DNA of 63,387 nt, from positions 1 to 63,387 of the forward strand of contig JAJTEK010000012.1 in the NCBI GenBank assembly GCA_021299695.1. The letters are read 5' to 3'. The notes under the pieces were generated by a model. The model was not told where the DNA came from. It worked only from the letters and a program-made list of their open reading frames with translations, and searched no databases. The DNA comes from Pirellula sp. Lineage in GTDB: Bacteria; Planctomycetota; Planctomycetia; Pirellulales; Pirellulaceae. The position numbers were made by a program, and so were the translations under genes. Numbering within the stretch: position 1 is the stretch's first letter; each line of letters begins with the position of its first letter. This document shows, piece by piece, positions 14,769 to 23,923 of the stretch.

Positions 14769-16220
14769 ATGGCATTGAGTACACGCAGGATGTTTCTATC
14801 CGATTACGGGATGGGTTTTACGGGAATCGTCCTCGGTTCGATGCTCGCTCAAGACCGCATCGTCCGTGGGGCTCCCTTGCCGCAAACGAACACGGCCAAA
14901 GAGCCGAAGGCCAAGTCGGTGATTTGGGTGTTTTTATCCGGGGGCTATAGCCATCTCGAGACGTTCGATCCGAAACCTGCATTGAACCAATACGCAGGAA
15001 AGACCTTCAATGAAATCCCTTTGGCCAACCCAGTCGATTCCCCGCTGCACAAGAAACGCTTTCGTTCGGTACCTGCCGAAGAGATCAACGTGCGCGACGT
15101 CTACCCGACGATCTATCCGATGCAAGTCGGCTGGAAAAAGTGCGGGCAAGCTGGCATCGAGGTGACCGACTGGTGGCCCCATTTAGGCAATCAAGTCGAT
15201 GAGCTGTGCTTCGTACGCAATATGTGGACCACCGATAACGACCATGCGGCCGAGAATCAAATCCACACCGGAAGGCATCGCCTAGACGAACCCCAGCCGA
15301 GCATCGGAGCCTGGGCCAATTACGGCTTGGGAAGTTTCAACGAAAACCTACCGAAGTTCGTCGTGCTCGGTGGTCCGACCCGTTCGGACACCCGCCAGTC
15401 GATCGATTCGTACTATCTTGGCCCTCAGCATGCCGGAGTCCCTTTGACGTTGGATCCGAAGAACCCACTCCCTTTTGGCCAAAGGTCCGACAAGCAGACG
15501 CTCGAGGAGCAAGCCAAAGAGTTCGAGCTTATCGGGAAGCTCAACGGATTGTCCGGCGCGCTTTACCCCGAGGACCAAGAGCTCCGCGCCCGGATCCGCG
15601 CGTACGAATTGGCCTTCCGCATGCAGGCCGCGGTGCCCGAAGGGATCGATATGGCCAGCGAGACCGAACCGACTCGCAAACTCTATGGGTTGGATCAAGA
15701 GGCGACGAAGGTTGCAGGTGAGCGATTTTTGGCGGCTCGACGGTTGGTCGAACGTGGGGTCCGGTTCGTCCAGGTTTTTCCCTCTGCCTACGGAGTCTGG
15801 GACTCCCATCAGAAACTCAAGGAGAATCACACCAAACTCTGTGCAAGCGTCGATCTGCCGATTGCCGGTCTGATCGCCGACTTGAAACAGCGAGGTCTCC
15901 TCGAATCGACCTTGGTGGTTTTCTGCACCGAATTCGGAAGAACTCCCGGTCTGGAACGTCGCAGCGGCGGGGTCGACGGACGCGACCATCATCCCAACGG
16001 CTTTACCATCTGGCTTGCAGGCGCGGGAGTCAAGCGGGGGTTTGTGCACGGACAGACCGACGAACTCGGATACCATGCCCTCGGAGAAGGACACTACGTG
16101 ACGGACTTGCACGCAACGGTCTTGCACTTGCTCGGACTCGAATCGAGAAGCCTAGAAATTCCTGGGAGAAAAAGGCTCGATATCGATCATGGCCAAGTCA
16201 TTTCAGATATCTTGGCCTGA
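14769..16220 (+). CDS. DUF1501 domain protein (alkaline-phosphatase/sulfatase-like fold)
   Basis: A 483-residue protein of the DUF1501 family, which has the fold of sulfatases and alkaline phosphatases and in planctomycetes nearly always follows a PSD1 protein. The N-terminus (STRRMFLSDYGMG) is Tat-like, with twin Arg and a hydrophobic stretch to about residue 27. Conserved family segments seen are WVFLSGGYSHLETFDPKP near residue 53, FVRNMWTTDNDHAAENQ near 150, HTGRHR, and EFGRTPGLE with DGRDHHP near 395-415, the last a probable metal site. It is probably exported and works with the upstream cytochrome-type protein; the reaction is not established. Confidence 0.93.
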   Translation: MALSTRRMFLSDYGMGFTGIVLGSMLAQDRIVRGAPLPQTNTAKEPKAKSVIWVFLSGGYSHLETFDPKPALNQYAGKTFNEIPLANPVDSPLHKKRFRSVPAEEINVRDVYPTIYPMQVGWKKCGQAGIEVTDWWPHLGNQVDELCFVRNMWTTDNDHAAENQIHTGRHRLDEPQPSIGAWANYGLGSFNENLPKFVVLGGPTRSDTRQSIDSYYLGPQHAGVPLTLDPKNPLPFGQRSDKQTLEEQAKEFELIGKLNGLSGALYPEDQELRARIRAYELAFRMQAAVPEGIDMASETEPTRKLYGLDQEATKVAGERFLAARRLVERGVRFVQVFPSAYGVWDSHQKLKENHTKLCASVDLPIAGLIADLKQRGLLESTLVVFCTEFGRTPGLERRSGGVDGRDHHPNGFTIWLAGAGVKRGFVHGQTDELGYHALGEGHYVTDLHATVLHLLGLESRSLEIPGRKRLDIDHGQVISDILA

Positions 16221-16363
16221 TGGAATCCAGGGTGTCGACAGGCAAGCCACTGTGCTGCACAATGAACATTGGACCCTAGCAGAATTTGGCTAGGCCTCGA
16301 TCCCCCACGAAGTTCCGGTGGCTCGCGAATGTCCTGTCCCCAATCCCATCTGAAGAAAGATTT

Positions 16364-16891
16364 ATGCATCAGGAAATTCAACCGACCCAAGAGCAGGTCG
16401 ATCGCGCCAACGCGAGCACCGTTGGGATTGTTGTCTCAGAGTACAACGACCAGATCACGGGCAAACTCTGCCATGGAGCCATCGAAACGCTAGTCCAATC
16501 AGGCATCGCTCGCGAGCGGATTGTCGTGACCCGTGTCCCAGGAGCTTGGGAACTCCCCTTTGCAACCCAGCGGCTAGTCGCACTGCGGAGTATCGCCGGG
16601 GTGATCGCTCTAGGGGCTGTCATCAAGGGTGAGACATCGCACGATCAGCACATCAATCGGGCCGTCAGCTCTGCCCTGATGCAGTTATCGTTGGACCACA
16701 ACAAACCGATTGCCTTCGGGCTCCTGACGGTCAATACCCTGGAGCAAGCCTTGCATCGCAGCGGCGGAAACAAAGGAAACAAAGGCCAGGAATGCGCTCT
16801 GGCTCTCCTAGCATGCCTACGACTTGGCAAAGCTTTCGACGAATTCCAGGAATACCACGAATCCAACGACGAGCAAACGACGAGGAATTGA
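16364..16891 (+). CDS. ribH: 6,7-dimethyl-8-ribityllumazine synthase
   Basis: This 175-residue protein catalyses the penultimate step of riboflavin synthesis, condensing 5-amino-6-ribitylaminouracil with 3,4-dihydroxy-2-butanone 4-phosphate in the cytoplasm. Family marks: VVSEYND near the start (substrate aromatic residue), VPGAWELP, ALGAVIKGETSHD with the catalytic His, and FGLLTVNTLEQALHRSGG with the phosphate-binding Arg. GNKGNKG follows, as in other lumazine synthases. I chose the ATG at 16364 since homology starts shortly after it; the frame is open upstream to 16286 without similarity. No other rib gene lies in the window. Confidence 0.96.
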   Translation: MHQEIQPTQEQVDRANASTVGIVVSEYNDQITGKLCHGAIETLVQSGIARERIVVTRVPGAWELPFATQRLVALRSIAGVIALGAVIKGETSHDQHINRAVSSALMQLSLDHNKPIAFGLLTVNTLEQALHRSGGNKGNKGQECALALLACLRLGKAFDEFQEYHESNDEQTTRN

Positions 16892-17057
16892 GTAATCGTA
16901 CTCGTCATGCCTTCACTTGGACTCCCCACAAGATGGGATTACACTAACGTCTCGCAAAAGCCGATTCGATTGAAAACATCGCCCCTGAAACCATCGTCCC
17001 GGTAACCATCACCCCGTCAAACGCAATCTCATCAGGGGTATAGCTCAAGGATCCAGA

Positions 17058-17831
17058 ATGTTATTTCCCATCAGCGATGACGATCGCGATGTCCAAATCG
17101 TTCCGTTCATCACCTACGCGCTGCTTGCGGCCAACGTGGTCCTTTTTCTCGTGCAGATCCGCAACCCCGAGTTCACTTACGGATGGAGTGTGATCCCTAA
17201 AGAGATCACCTCCGGCGTCGATCTTGTGGAACCCCAATCGATGTCTGTCGAAGGACATGGCACCGTCGAGATTCCACAAGCCCCAGGTCCCGTTCCGATT
17301 TGGCTCACGCTCTTGTCCTCGATGTTCATGCATGGTGGTTTTGGACACATCGCGGGCAACATGCTCTATCTTTGGATTTTTGGAAACAACGTGGAAAACC
17401 GATTCGGCCACCGTTGGTTCTTGATCTTCTATCTGATCTCGGGCTTGGTCGCGAGCTTCGCGCAGATCTTTATCTCCCCGCAGAGCATCATCCCGAACCT
17501 GGGGGCCTCAGGCGCCATCGCCGGCGTGATGGGAGCTTATCTGGTTCTCTTTCCTCACAATCGGGTCAATGCCGTTTTTCTCTATCACATAGTCACGATC
17601 CCTGCGATTCTTGTTTTGGGGATGTGGATCGCCATGCAGCTCTTCAGCGGCTACGGATCGATCGCCAGCACCTCGAGCAGCGCCGGAGGGGTCGCCTATA
17701 TGGCCCACATCGGTGGCTTTGTCGCAGGCGTTCTTGCGGCCTTAGCCTATCGCTTCACCCTGCAAAGCGAACCGGACTCGATTCTCAAACGCCAGTACGA
17801 TCGGGATCCGATGGCACGTCGCTTTTGGTAA
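17058..17831 (+). CDS. Rhomboid family intramembrane serine protease
   Basis: A 257-residue polytopic membrane protein of the rhomboid family, which cuts membrane-anchored substrates within the bilayer. The catalytic serine is in LGASGAIAGVMGAY and the partner His in YMAHIGGFVAGV; the HGGFGHIAGNMLYLWIFG segment before them is also typical. The first helix (FITYALLAANVVLFLV) is followed by a loop of about 50 residues before the core. AAGGA lies ahead of the ATG. The substrate is unknown. It ends eight bases before the convergent nrdR stop. Confidence 0.95.
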   Translation: MLFPISDDDRDVQIVPFITYALLAANVVLFLVQIRNPEFTYGWSVIPKEITSGVDLVEPQSMSVEGHGTVEIPQAPGPVPIWLTLLSSMFMHGGFGHIAGNMLYLWIFGNNVENRFGHRWFLIFYLISGLVASFAQIFISPQSIIPNLGASGAIAGVMGAYLVLFPHNRVNAVFLYHIVTIPAILVLGMWIAMQLFSGYGSIASTSSSAGGVAYMAHIGGFVAGVLAALAYRFTLQSEPDSILKRQYDRDPMARRFW

Positions 17832-17839
17832 AGCGGGAC

Positions 17840-18310
17840 TCAACGAGGGCTGCGGGGATCGTTTGGAGCGAGGATCGGCGTGAGCTCTTTGACAAAGTCT
17901 TGGGCATCTCGGAAACTGCGATAGACGCTCGCAAAACGGACAAAAGCGACTTCATCGAGATCTCGCAGATACTGCATGCAGAGATTTCCGACGTCCTCTG
18001 AACCGACCTCGCGCTCGTAATTGTCCAGAATGTGCGACTCGATCTCGATGGCCAAGCGTTGGATTTCCTCCTGCTTGATCTTCCGCTTCCAGCAAGCGGC
18101 CGAGAGGCCACGCTCGATTTTTGCCCTGCTGAAATCCTGGCAGGTCCCGTCGCGTTTTCGAACCTGCAAGAGCCCTTCGACACGTTCATAGGTCGTGAAG
18201 CGTCGCTTGCAGTGATTGCAAAAACGCCTTCGGCGAATCGCTCGACCATCCTCAACGATTCGAGAATCGCGGACGCCGTCATTGTCATTAGCGCAAAATG
18301 GACATCGCAT
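17840..18310 (-). CDS. nrdR: Transcriptional repressor NrdR
   Basis: A 156-residue repressor of ribonucleotide reductase genes that senses ATP/dATP. The N-terminal zinc ribbon has CPFC at residues 3-6 and CNHC near 31-34, followed by RRFTTYERVE, and an ATP-cone domain fills residues about 48-140. I chose the ATG at 18310 (MRCPFC), the standard family start; 33 upstream in-frame codons have no similarity. No ribonucleotide reductase gene and no clear NrdR box is in the window. Confidence 0.96.
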   Translation of the reverse strand: MRCPFCANDNDGVRDSRIVEDGRAIRRRRFCNHCKRRFTTYERVEGLLQVRKRDGTCQDFSRAKIERGLSAACWKRKIKQEEIQRLAIEIESHILDNYEREVGSEDVGNLCMQYLRDLDEVAFVRFASVYRSFRDAQDFVKELTPILAPNDPRSPR

Positions 18311-18541
18311 GGAACGCAGGGATCTGTAGTTTTCGGCTCGCGAATTCCGATTTGAGAATTTCGCATCGCTCCAAAAGTTTCTATCATTGTCGCAGAGTTT
18401 CTCAATCAATCAACTATGCAAAACGCACCCTTTGCTACAAAAATCCCCGCTATCCGAGGGTGTTTGGCTAGCTATCATAGAAGGTCGCGCCAGATCCCAT
18501 TTCCTGACTCGCTCACCCCTTGGGGCAATCCGCAGCTATCG

Positions 18542-19180
18542 ATGTCCAACGACTCCAATACCGATCCGTCCACGGGACCTCTTGAATCCCCACGTTCCTC
18601 GCCAGCCTACAAATACCTGCTCTATGCAGGCTTGTTCATGCTCCTGGGAATCAGCTTCCTGATTTTCTTAGGTCGAGAACGCCAAAGTTTTGCCGGACGA
18701 CAGATCCCTGACTTGGACCTCAAGCCGCTGCTCAACGCTACCGATGTACCCACGGAGCTGATTTCCAAGTCGGACTATGTTCTGCTCCACTTTTGGGGGA
18801 CTTGGTGCGGCCCGTGCGTCCAGGAATATCCAGACATCATCAAACTCCAACGCAAGTACGCCGAAGACTCCCGCGTGGCGATCCTGAGCGTCTCGTGCGG
18901 TACCACCTCACCCGAGTCGACCGAGGAACTCGAGTTCAACACCAAGATTTTTGTCCAAGGTGTCGGCGGAGATCTGCCTGTCTATTGCGATCCGGCGATG
19001 TACTCGCGCATCCAAGTCGCCAACGTCATCGGCCGAAACGGTTTCGCCTACCCAACATCCTTGCTCTTGGACAAAAATCGCAAGATCGTCGATGCCTGGA
19101 TCGGGTCGACTGGCCCAGGGGAACTTGAACAAGCCATCGAAAAGGCGCTCAAGACCCGGTCGCTTGCGGCGGCCCCATAA
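18542..19180 (+). CDS. Membrane-anchored thioredoxin-like (TlpA/ResA-type) protein
   Basis: A 212-residue protein with one N-terminal membrane helix (about residues 25-43) and a periplasm-facing thioredoxin domain. The active site WCGPC has Cys89 and Cys92, and the cis-Pro loop is AYPTSLLLD. Relatives reduce disulfides in exported proteins or in apocytochrome c. In-frame codons upstream of the ATG at 18542 show no family match. The next gene, pdxA, follows about 60 bases on; no cytochrome maturation genes are nearby, so the partner is unknown. Confidence 0.9.
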   Translation: MSNDSNTDPSTGPLESPRSSPAYKYLLYAGLFMLLGISFLIFLGRERQSFAGRQIPDLDLKPLLNATDVPTELISKSDYVLLHFWGTWCGPCVQEYPDIIKLQRKYAEDSRVAILSVSCGTTSPESTEELEFNTKIFVQGVGGDLPVYCDPAMYSRIQVANVIGRNGFAYPTSLLLDKNRKIVDAWIGSTGPGELEQAIEKALKTRSLAAAP

Positions 19181-19239
19181 GGCCCTCTTTGAACTCCTCG
19201 ACGCTTCAGGATCGGATCTATCGATTGACGAAAACTGCC

Positions 19240-20301
19240 ATGAAACCCACCCTTGCGATCTCGATGGGGGACCCGACCGGAATTGGCCCCGAAATCATCG
19301 CAGGCGCACTGACGGACCCTGCCGTTGCGACTTGGTGCACCCCGATAGTCGTCGGCCGTACCGAGATCATGCGACGCGCCAGCCGCGTCCTCGGAGCGAA
19401 CATCGATTGGATCGCCTGTTCGGCATCGGAACAACTCCAAGTCCCGGAGTCCTCAGCCCAACGACCACGGATACTGTGCCTAGAGGCAGCCTCCGAGGAG
19501 TCCGAACATGCACCCCCCGGACAGATCGATGCAAGGGGAGGGCAAGCGGCCTACGATTCACTGGTCGCTGCCACACGACTTTGCTTGGACAAGCGAGTCG
19601 ACGGGATCGTCACAGCGCCGTTGCAGAAAAAATCGCTGGATTTGGCTGGGCATTCATGGCCCGGTCACACAGAACTCTTGGGGCATCTGTGCGGCGTCGC
19701 GACGACTGCGATGATGCTTTATTTGCCTGCGGGCAAGCCCAATCATGGCGGCCCAAGCGGCTTGGGTGTCGTCCATGTGACTCTGCATATGGCACTGCGT
19801 GAGGTGTTCGAGCATATCACGCATGCGAACATTCTCAAGACGATCGAACTGACCCATGATTATTTCTCGCGGCTCGCAAATGCCGAAGGTCGCCACAGCC
19901 CACCGAGAATCGCCGTCTCGGCCCTGAATCCCCATGCCGGAGAATCGGGTCGGTTCGGCACCGAGGAGATCGATTGCATCGCACCTGCGGTCCTGGCTGC
20001 CCAAAGGCTTGGAATCGACGCAAGTGGTCCATGGGCCGTCGATACCCTCATGCCCAAAGCGGCCCAAGGTCAGTTCGATGCGGTCGTCGCGATGTACCAT
20101 GACCAAGGTCATATCGCGCTGAAGCTGCTCGACATGTTTGAGGCGGTCAATATCACCCTAGGACTGCCGATCGTGCGAACGAGCGTCGCTCATGGCACAG
20201 CCCACGATATCGCTTGGAAAGGCATCGCGCAATGCGGAGGGATGGTCCAAGCCATCTTGGCCGCAGCGAAACTCTCCAACCGCTCGTCGGCTAATCGCTA
20301 A
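19240..20301 (+). CDS. pdxA: 4-hydroxythreonine-4-phosphate dehydrogenase
   Basis: This 353-residue enzyme oxidises 4-phosphohydroxy-L-threonine with NAD in the DXP-dependent pathway to pyridoxal phosphate. The signature MGDPTGIGPEI is at the N-terminus, followed by the metal-site histidines in GHTELLGHL, in the TLHMALREVFEHIT segment, and in YHDQGHIALK; NPHAGESG is also typical. I start at the ATG at 19240 because the family begins there; a start at 19189 would add 17 unmatched residues. Its stop overlaps the convergent gene by four bases. No pdxJ is in the window. Confidence 0.95.
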   Translation: MKPTLAISMGDPTGIGPEIIAGALTDPAVATWCTPIVVGRTEIMRRASRVLGANIDWIACSASEQLQVPESSAQRPRILCLEAASEESEHAPPGQIDARGGQAAYDSLVAATRLCLDKRVDGIVTAPLQKKSLDLAGHSWPGHTELLGHLCGVATTAMMLYLPAGKPNHGGPSGLGVVHVTLHMALREVFEHITHANILKTIELTHDYFSRLANAEGRHSPPRIAVSALNPHAGESGRFGTEEIDCIAPAVLAAQRLGIDASGPWAVDTLMPKAAQGQFDAVVAMYHDQGHIALKLLDMFEAVNITLGLPIVRTSVAHGTAHDIAWKGIAQCGGMVQAILAAAKLSNRSSANR

Positions 20302-20960
20302 ACGAGCGAATTCAAAATGGTCAATGCTTCTGCAAACCTGTCTTGGATCTTGTAGGGTTGAAGCCGCAGGTTATTGTGGACCACGATCAAGCAGTCACCG
20401 CAAGCCTCGAAGGCAGGTACTGAATTTCGTATCAAGCCTTCTCTTCGTTCCGCGGTCAGAAACGCTCTGAGAGCTTCCTCGGATTCCCCTCGAATGAGAT
20501 ATCGGGATTGGAACTCAGGGTCCTCTGGGAATTCGATGAACTTAAATCCAAACCACTTCGAAACCGATGCCGACAAAGAAGCATTCCAAGTCTTCTGCTG
20601 CAAACTCAGGGCTGGAGCATCGAGCCGAGGGTCCCACACCAGTAGAACAATGGACGTCGTAGACGATGAGTTTTTGCCCGTGTTGACAACGATCGTGTAT
20701 TCGCACACGGTGATTCGTGTGCTGTCGGTCTGCGCGACGAATGCTAGATCTACGGTATGCTTCCGACCCTTGCTGTTGTAGAGATCAAATCGTTCGATTC
20801 GATCCCAATCCTCCTGCGGAAGATCGAAGTGGATTTCCACGCCGAGTTGCTCGGCAGCTTTGGTGAATGCTTCCCGGCGTTTTTTGATGTACCAGACGTT
20901 TCCCAAAACGATCAGTGCAATCACACCAATCGCAGAAGCGATGATCAAATAAACGGCCAT
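20298..20960 (-). CDS. Uncharacterised membrane-anchored protein (220 aa)
   Basis: The protein opens with one membrane helix (about residues 3-24), then a basic KKRREAF and a soluble domain of about 190 residues with alternating strands and several Trp and Phe. I recognise no family. It ends convergent with pdxA, sharing four bases, and begins about 30 bases after the stop of the thioredoxin lipoprotein gene on the same strand, so the two may be co-transcribed. It is a plausible immunity- or housekeeping-type hypothetical; nothing more can be said. Confidence 0.75.
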   Translation of the reverse strand: MAVYLIIASAIGVIALIVLGNVWYIKKRREAFTKAAEQLGVEIHFDLPQEDWDRIERFDLYNSKGRKHTVDLAFVAQTDSTRITVCEYTIVVNTGKNSSSTTSIVLLVWDPRLDAPALSLQQKTWNASLSASVSKWFGFKFIEFPEDPEFQSRYLIRGESEEALRAFLTAERREGLIRNSVPAFEACGDCLIVVHNNLRLQPYKIQDRFAEALTILNSLV

Positions 20961-20992
20961 CGAAGCAACTCCGATTCAAAACGTCCGATCCA

Positions 20993-22774
20993 CTAGGGTT
21001 TCGCACCGAGCAATTGCTGGACCTTTTCATCCAACGCTTTACCGCGCACGTGCACCGCAACGACGTTTCCGTCACGGCCGATAAGCATCGTAAAGGGGAT
21101 CGCACTGATCGATAACTCTTGGGCCAAAGCCGTATCCATCCCGGCCTTGGACGGGTCGTTACTGACGTAGACGCTCCAAGGCATCTTGTTTTCGCCTAGG
21201 AACTCGTCGAGGTCCGAGCGCTTATCATCAAGGTTTACCGCGATGACCTCGAAGCCTTCGGCGTGTTTCTCGTCATAGACCCGACGTATGTTCGGGATTT
21301 CGGCCACGCAAGGCCCGCACCAAGTCGCCCAGAAGTCGACCAAAACGACCTTCCCCTCATACTTGGACTTATCCAACGCTTGACCTTGGGTGTCGACGAG
21401 GCCTTCGAGAGCCAGGGGCTGGCCGATGCTACCAATTCGTTTTTGGAAGCCTTTGACGGCCATTTCGATCTGCGCTTTGATCTCAGGCGTCTTGGTCGAC
21501 TCGAGCTGAGTTGCTGCTAGATCGAGCAAACTCTTGGCGACATCGACATTGCCGGAGTATTCGAATTGGGTGGCGCATTGGGATAAGGCCATAGCGGTCC
21601 AGGGCGATGGGATCTTTTCCATCAGGCTCGATGCCTTTTGAGTTAAAGCCACCGGATCGGCGGCCATGGCCTGACGCGTATCGAGGACTTGAAGATAGCT
21701 TTCGAAGTCAGGTAGTCGTTGGATTTTCATGCGCCATGCCATCATGCCGATGTTCGGGTCGGGAACATCCCGGAACTTGGCTTCGAGGGCATCGACGATT
21801 TGATTGCATGCGATCTGGGCCTCGCTGGCTGGCTCGGCAGCCCCGGGATTTGCTGGATCGCCAGGATTGGCAGGATCGCCGGGATTGGCTCCCTGGGACT
21901 CGCTCGATAGAGCTTCGGCCGCTTGGGCCACCGCCATAAACACACCTTTGTCTGGCCCTTGGGCCTGATCGAGCAATCCCTTGGCCGCCGCGACGATTTG
22001 GTCGGCCGTTGCGGTCTGATTGCGATAGTCGACCAGCATCAACTGCAGTTGGATCCTCTGAGCGATCTTGGCCACGCGAGGATCCTCGTTGGACGAGAGC
22101 TCTTTGCTCAACGTACGAACTTCATCGGCCGACGGGACATCTCGGAACATCGCCATTTGCTGCAAGGCTTCGAGTTTACCGATCCAGCCCTTGGCCGTCT
22201 GATCGGGTGTAGTGGACTTATTCCGCAATCGGTCCGATGCGGTGAGTTTCATCCGAAGCAAATCCAGGCCTTGATTGAGAATCGTGTCGGAATTGACCTG
22301 CTTGCTATTCGCATCGGTTTGCAGATCCATCATCGCCCGATCGATCGAAGCGACGAATTTGACGAGCTCCTCTGGCGCTTCGGAATCGGTCATCTTCAAG
22401 GTCATATAGCTTTTGGCCGCAATCGCCGGATCGACCTGACCGGGGGTGAAGCTCGGCAGTCCAGCGGCCGATCCAGGAACCGCATCGGGCCGACTCGGGT
22501 CTCCTTGGGCAACCTCTTGCGGCTTGGGCTTGCTCGCCCCGGCGGTCGCATCCGCGGGGCGAAAGCCACTGGTCTCGGCGCTGACTTCTTTGGGTTTCGA
22601 CTCTGGCGAACAACCCATGGGCACACCTAGGACGGCGCAGGCAAGAGCCAACGACACTCCCACTGGCATTGCTTTCGTCGCAGAGAAGAGCTCCTGTGTA
22701 AGGCTCCGACGAACCCGTCGATGCTGAGTCTTATTCATCCGAGCATTGGTTTCCTGGGCAAAAATCTTTTTCAC
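20993..22774 (-). CDS. Thioredoxin-domain (TlpA-like) lipoprotein with long helical N-terminal region
   Basis: A 593-residue exported lipoprotein. The signal peptide ends in a lipobox (GVPMGC), with an unusually long basic leader before it. Residues about 115-440 are mostly helical, interrupted near residues 295-310 by a repeat of Asn-Pro-Gly-Asp-Pro-Ala units. The last 140 residues are a TlpA-type thioredoxin domain with WATWCGPC and the cis-Pro segment SAIPFTMLIG. A GTG at 22774 preceded by GGAG is the best-supported start. The domain should act on disulfides outside the cytoplasmic membrane; the helical part may bind a partner. A downstream membrane protein gene may be in the same transcript. 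Confidence 0.88.
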   Translation of the reverse strand: MKKIFAQETNARMNKTQHRRVRRSLTQELFSATKAMPVGVSLALACAVLGVPMGCSPESKPKEVSAETSGFRPADATAGASKPKPQEVAQGDPSRPDAVPGSAAGLPSFTPGQVDPAIAAKSYMTLKMTDSEAPEELVKFVASIDRAMMDLQTDANSKQVNSDTILNQGLDLLRMKLTASDRLRNKSTTPDQTAKGWIGKLEALQQMAMFRDVPSADEVRTLSKELSSNEDPRVAKIAQRIQLQLMLVDYRNQTATADQIVAAAKGLLDQAQGPDKGVFMAVAQAAEALSSESQGANPGDPANPGDPANPGAAEPASEAQIACNQIVDALEAKFRDVPDPNIGMMAWRMKIQRLPDFESYLQVLDTRQAMAADPVALTQKASSLMEKIPSPWTAMALSQCATQFEYSGNVDVAKSLLDLAATQLESTKTPEIKAQIEMAVKGFQKRIGSIGQPLALEGLVDTQGQALDKSKYEGKVVLVDFWATWCGPCVAEIPNIRRVYDEKHAEGFEVIAVNLDDKRSDLDEFLGENKMPWSVYVSNDPSKAGMDTALAQELSISAIPFTMLIGRDGNVVAVHVRGKALDEKVQQLLGAKP

Positions 22775-22915
22775 GACGATTCTCCGAAAAACGCGATATC
22801 CGAGACCGCTAGTAGCTTGAACGAATCGGGCTCACTAGGCAATACTGCTTGCTCTTTGCCCGGTTTGATTTCCTCGGGAAACATCCAAAATCGTTCTCAA
22901 TCGTCACAAGAAACC

Positions 22916-23878
22916 ATGATAAACCCGCTCTGCATCCCTCCCGTCGGATTGGGATTTTGGAAGATCCCCAACGCATCAACAGCCGAATTGGCGGTCCAGG
23001 CCGCCCAACTCGGTTATCGCCATTTCGATTGCGCTTCGGATTACGGCAATGAGCCAGAGGTGGGGCAGGGAATTGAAAAGATAGTCACGACTGGAGTTTG
23101 TCGCCGAGAGGAACTTTGGGTTACCAGCAAGCTTTGGAATACATTCCACCGCAAAGAACATGTCCGACGCGCGTGCGAACGGAGCCTCAAGGATCTGCGT
23201 CTAGACTATCTGGATCTCTATCTGATCCACTTCCCGATCGCACTGGCTTATGTTCCCTTCGAACACCGCTACCCAGCGGGTTGGTTCTTTGACCCCCAAA
23301 CCTCCCCTCCGATGATGATCCCAGACGCCGTCCCGATCAGCGAAACCTGGGAGGCTATGGAACGACTCGTCGAGGCCGGACTGGTTTGCAACGTGGGGAT
23401 CAGCAACTTTGGCGTTTCGCTCATCCGCGATCTGTTGTCCTATGCAAGGATTCGACCCGGGGTATTGCAAGTCGAATCGCACCCTTATTTGACGCAGCAA
23501 AAACTCCTTAGGTACTGTCAGCAAGAACGGATCGCTTTTACCGCTTTTAGCCCTCTGGGAGCACCGTCCTACGTCCCGCTAGGGATGGCCCAGGCCTCTG
23601 AATCGGTCTTGGAACTACCCGCCATCAAGGCTATCGCCCAAGACGTAGCTCGCACGCCCGCTCAAGTCGTTCTGCGATGGGGCGTGCAGCGCGGTACTTC
23701 GGTGATCCCCAAGACGCAGAACCTTCAACGGCTCGGCGAAAACCTCAGCCTTCTGGACTTCGAGCTCTCCGAGGAGCAAATGGCCACGATCGGTCGGTTG
23801 GATCGCGGCCAACGCTTCAACGACCCAGGGGTATTCTGCGAACAGGCCTTCGGGTGCTACTACCCAATTTACGAGTAG
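22916..23878 (+). CDS. Aldo/keto reductase
   Basis: A 320-residue NAD(P)H-dependent oxidoreductase with the aldo/keto reductase barrel. The catalytic tetrad is seen as Asp and Tyr in FDCASDYGNE, Lys in VTSKLWN and His in LIHFPI; the cofactor segment near the end reads VIPKTQNLQRLGENLSLLDF. The PWYFFD-like stretch AGWFFDPQTSP matches xylose/aldose reductase-like members, so a sugar or aldehyde substrate is likely. I chose the ATG at 22916, where homology begins. It is divergent from the thioredoxin lipoprotein gene. Confidence 0.93.
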   Translation: MINPLCIPPVGLGFWKIPNASTAELAVQAAQLGYRHFDCASDYGNEPEVGQGIEKIVTTGVCRREELWVTSKLWNTFHRKEHVRRACERSLKDLRLDYLDLYLIHFPIALAYVPFEHRYPAGWFFDPQTSPPMMIPDAVPISETWEAMERLVEAGLVCNVGISNFGVSLIRDLLSYARIRPGVLQVESHPYLTQQKLLRYCQQERIAFTAFSPLGAPSYVPLGMAQASESVLELPAIKAIAQDVARTPAQVVLRWGVQRGTSVIPKTQNLQRLGENLSLLDFELSEEQMATIGRLDRGQRFNDPGVFCEQAFGCYYPIYE

Positions 23879-23923
23879 AGGATTGGCTGGTAGTTTCAAT
23901 TGGCAGGCGAATCACTAGGAGTC

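Noticed and set aside
21923-22630. 235-codon open frame antisense to the thioredoxin lipoprotein gene
   Set aside because: Shadow of a gene supported by lipobox and thioredoxin motif.
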